Positions 61,995 through 64,000 of a stretch of DNA of 64,000 nucleotides are shown here, in pieces (the stretch's first letter is position 1; each line of letters opens with the position of its first letter). Made by a program: the position numbers and the translations under genes. This stretch comes from Tetracentron sinense (Eukaryota > Streptophyta > Magnoliopsida > Trochodendrales > Trochodendraceae): NCBI GenBank assembly GCA_015143295.1, contig CM026551.1, positions 15,115,827 to 15,179,826 on the forward strand, in the 5' to 3' direction. The notes beneath the pieces are model-generated. The model made no database searches. It was not told the DNA's origin and worked only from the letters and a program-made list of their open reading frames with translations.

Positions 61995-63420
61995 TAGGAG
62001 TCTTTGCTAGATGATCGTTGTACTTGTTAAAATTTTCAAGTATTTTCTCAATATAGTTTGATTGAGATAGCATATCCTTCAGATGTTTTGGTAATTTTCA
62101 TTCCCAAGATTACATATGCTACTCCCATGTCTTTCATGTCAAACTATTTGTTCAACATTTTCTTAGTAGTTTTGATCATTTGATCATTACTCTCTATGAT
62201 GAGCATGTCATCCACATAAAGACATATTATGACATATCTTATATCTATGTTTTTCACATAAACACATTTGTCACACTCGTTGATTTTAAATTCATTTGAC
62301 ATGATTGCATTGTCAAATTTTTCACACCATTACTTCAGTGCTTGTTTCAATCTGTAAAGTGATTTAACATGTTTATAGACTTTCTTTCCTTATCATGGAA
62401 CACTAAACTCTTCTGGTTATTCCATGTAGATTTCTTCATTTAGATTACCATTTAAGAAAGCCGTCTAGACATTCATTTGTTGAATTTCAAGATTTTTTAA
62501 TGCAGCAATCGCGATCATCATTCGAATGGATGTTATTCTTGTCACTGGAAAATATGTATCAAAGTAATCTAGGCATTCCTTTTGACTATATCCTTTGACC
62601 ACAAGTCGTGCCTTGTACTTGCTAATTGAACCATCTGCTTTCATTTTTCTTTTGAATATCCATTTATATCTAAGAGGTTTATATCTTGATGGGAGATCAA
62701 CCAACTCCATGTATGATTATGTAAAATAAATTCAATTTCAGTATTCACAACCTCTTTCCATAAAGGAGCTTCAGGACTTGACATAGCTTCCTTAAAAGTT
62801 TGAGGCACATTTTTTAACAAAAATATTAGAAAATATGGATCAAAAGATTTTGACTTTTTAGCATGTTTGCTATGTCTAGGTCTTTATTATTACCTTTGAG
62901 GTCTTGATTACTACTCATAGTAGTATCCCTAGTTCTTTTAACAGAACTAGACTCTTGTCTAGATTTACAAGGAAATATATTTTCAAAGAAATACGCATTT
63001 CTTGATTCAATAATAGTATTTACATGCATATCAGGATTCTCTGATTTTTGAATCATGAATCATATGCACTACTATTATTTGCATAACCTATTAATATGCA
63101 GTCAATAGTTTTAGGTCCGATCTTAGTCATTTTAGGACTAAGAACGACCATTTTAAACACCCCCACACTTTTAAGTATTTGAAAGTAGATGATCTATATT
63201 TCCATAATTTATAGGGTGTTTTATTGATTACCTTTCGGGGCATCTTATTTAGAATATAATTTGCAGATAGAATTGCTTCCTCCCACAAATTCTGAGGTAA
63301 TTCCGAACTAATCAACATAGTATTCATCATTTCTTTTAAGGTTCTATTTTTCCATTCAACAATACCATTTTACTGAGGTGAGTAAGGTGCAGTTGTTTGG
63401 TTCATTGCCACCGAAAGGTT
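61995..63420 (-). pseudogene. degenerate Ty1/copia integrase and reverse transcriptase
   Basis: On the - strand from high to low coordinates: an integrase tail (NRTLKEMMNTMLISSELPQN, LWEEAILSANYILNKMPRK, about 63390-63190), then a linker, then reverse transcriptase (PLRYKWIFKRKMKADGSISK, YKARLVVKGYSQ, about 62680-62590; YRLKQ about 62350; the catalytic LYVDDMLI about 62200). Stop codons and frameshifts interrupt it many times, for example before PEEFSV and in the Q-NG motif. No LTRs were recognised, and the protein order (integrase before reverse transcriptase) is that of copia elements. Old and non-functional. Confidence 0.88.
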
Positions 63421-63941
63421 TGATGATATGATAAAACTCAAATACAAAGAGTATGTTTTTCAAAACATTGTTAATAGGCCACAAATGTTTTGCTACTAGG
63501 CCACAAAGATCGATTTTTAGTAAGATCATTGTTATAATTTATTCGATTTTGTACATTCTGAGCCCTCCTCACATGCTTGTGAAATTCAAGCATTCCATTA
63601 AAGTATATTTTTTTTCTATACAATGTTCTTTTGAATAAAATTTTAACTTGTGACCACTTGAAAAATAGAGGTGTGGGATGACTAACCATTACGTTTTTAT
63701 GCCTTCATGTGGAAGAGTTGGTGGATAATTTACTTTTGCATTGTTCTATTGTATTTGTGATTTAGAATTTGTTCATTTCTCGAGTAAAAATGGACTGAGT
63801 GTTCCATTTTTTCGTCTCTAGTATGTGTGGATAGTACTCGAGAGACAATTTAATAGGTTCTTCCTAGAACCTACAATGTAAAAAGAGAGAAACAAGAGAG
63901 TATTTAAAGGCTCACCCTCTTTTCCATTACGCATTTGCTCA
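63421..63941 (-). other. flank of the copia remnant
   Basis: Possibly further decayed integrase (a stretch near 63600-63690 reads PLFFKWSQVKILFKR on the - strand) but too damaged to annotate. Confidence 0.3.
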
Positions 63942-63943
63942 AG

Positions 63944-64000
63944 CCAATGTTTTAAAACTTGTCGCGTGACTCGAAACTCGGTTGAGTTGACTCAGATCGG
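63944..64000 (+). mobile_element. start of another CAATGTTTTAAAACT-type element, cut by the window end
   Basis: CAATGTTTTAAAACTTGTCG is followed by GACTCGAAACTCGGTTGAG, matching the left end of the elements at 42590 and 44286. Confidence 0.55.

Overview
This window is nuclear DNA of a flowering plant. It is AT-rich, its genes are cut by GT-AG introns that range from short to very long, and it is crowded with small foldback transposons (MITEs) and plant-type LTR retrotransposons. The protein families seen (plant P4-ATPase, plant GT8-like glycosyltransferase, CRM-domain organelle splicing factor, plant Ty3/gypsy Tat element with an antisense gene) fit an angiosperm. I cannot name the species. 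All exon limits come from reading splice sites and phase by eye.

Region 1 (1-22.2 kb) is a GT8-like glycosyltransferase gene on the + strand. One exon lies near 1613-1764 and the next at 19484-19593, in matching phase, so the intron between them is about 17.7 kb. That intron holds an 11.7 kb Tat-lineage LTR retrotransposon (2932-14663, perfect 5-bp target duplication), itself inserted into an older hAT-like foldback element (2744-15128, perfect 8-bp duplication), plus several more foldback elements.

The retrotransposon is the most interesting object. Its LTRs carry eight 23-bp tandem units, most of which contain the inverted repeat ACAACG-N4-CGTTGT. The same hexamer is scattered through the element body about seven times more often than chance. 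Gag, protease and polymerase share one reading frame broken by three stops, the last of which has the readthrough-type context UAG CAG UUA. The 3' part carries a spliced antisense gene with a PF04195-like region, basic tracts and a coiled coil.

Region 2 (22.7-40.5 kb) holds MITEs, an apparently intact 11-exon P4-ATPase (phospholipid flippase, ALA type, 25933-33837, about 1,250 residues), a short Helitron, a four-layer nest of MITEs with a 2-kb solo LTR, and two copies of one Mutator-type MITE.

Region 3 (41-53.5 kb) is a small + strand gene for an unrecognised protein of about 142 residues, spread over about 11.6 kb. Its first long intron contains a recent 1.7-kb tandem duplication made of nested hAT-like elements.

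Region 4 (53.5-64 kb) holds decayed material on the - strand: a frameshifted CRM-domain fragment, a lone exon resembling a DNA-3-methyladenine glycosylase I gene, a diverged LTR-like stretch, and a degenerate Ty1/copia integrase-reverse transcriptase remnant. No rRNA, tRNA or CRISPR feature could be supported.
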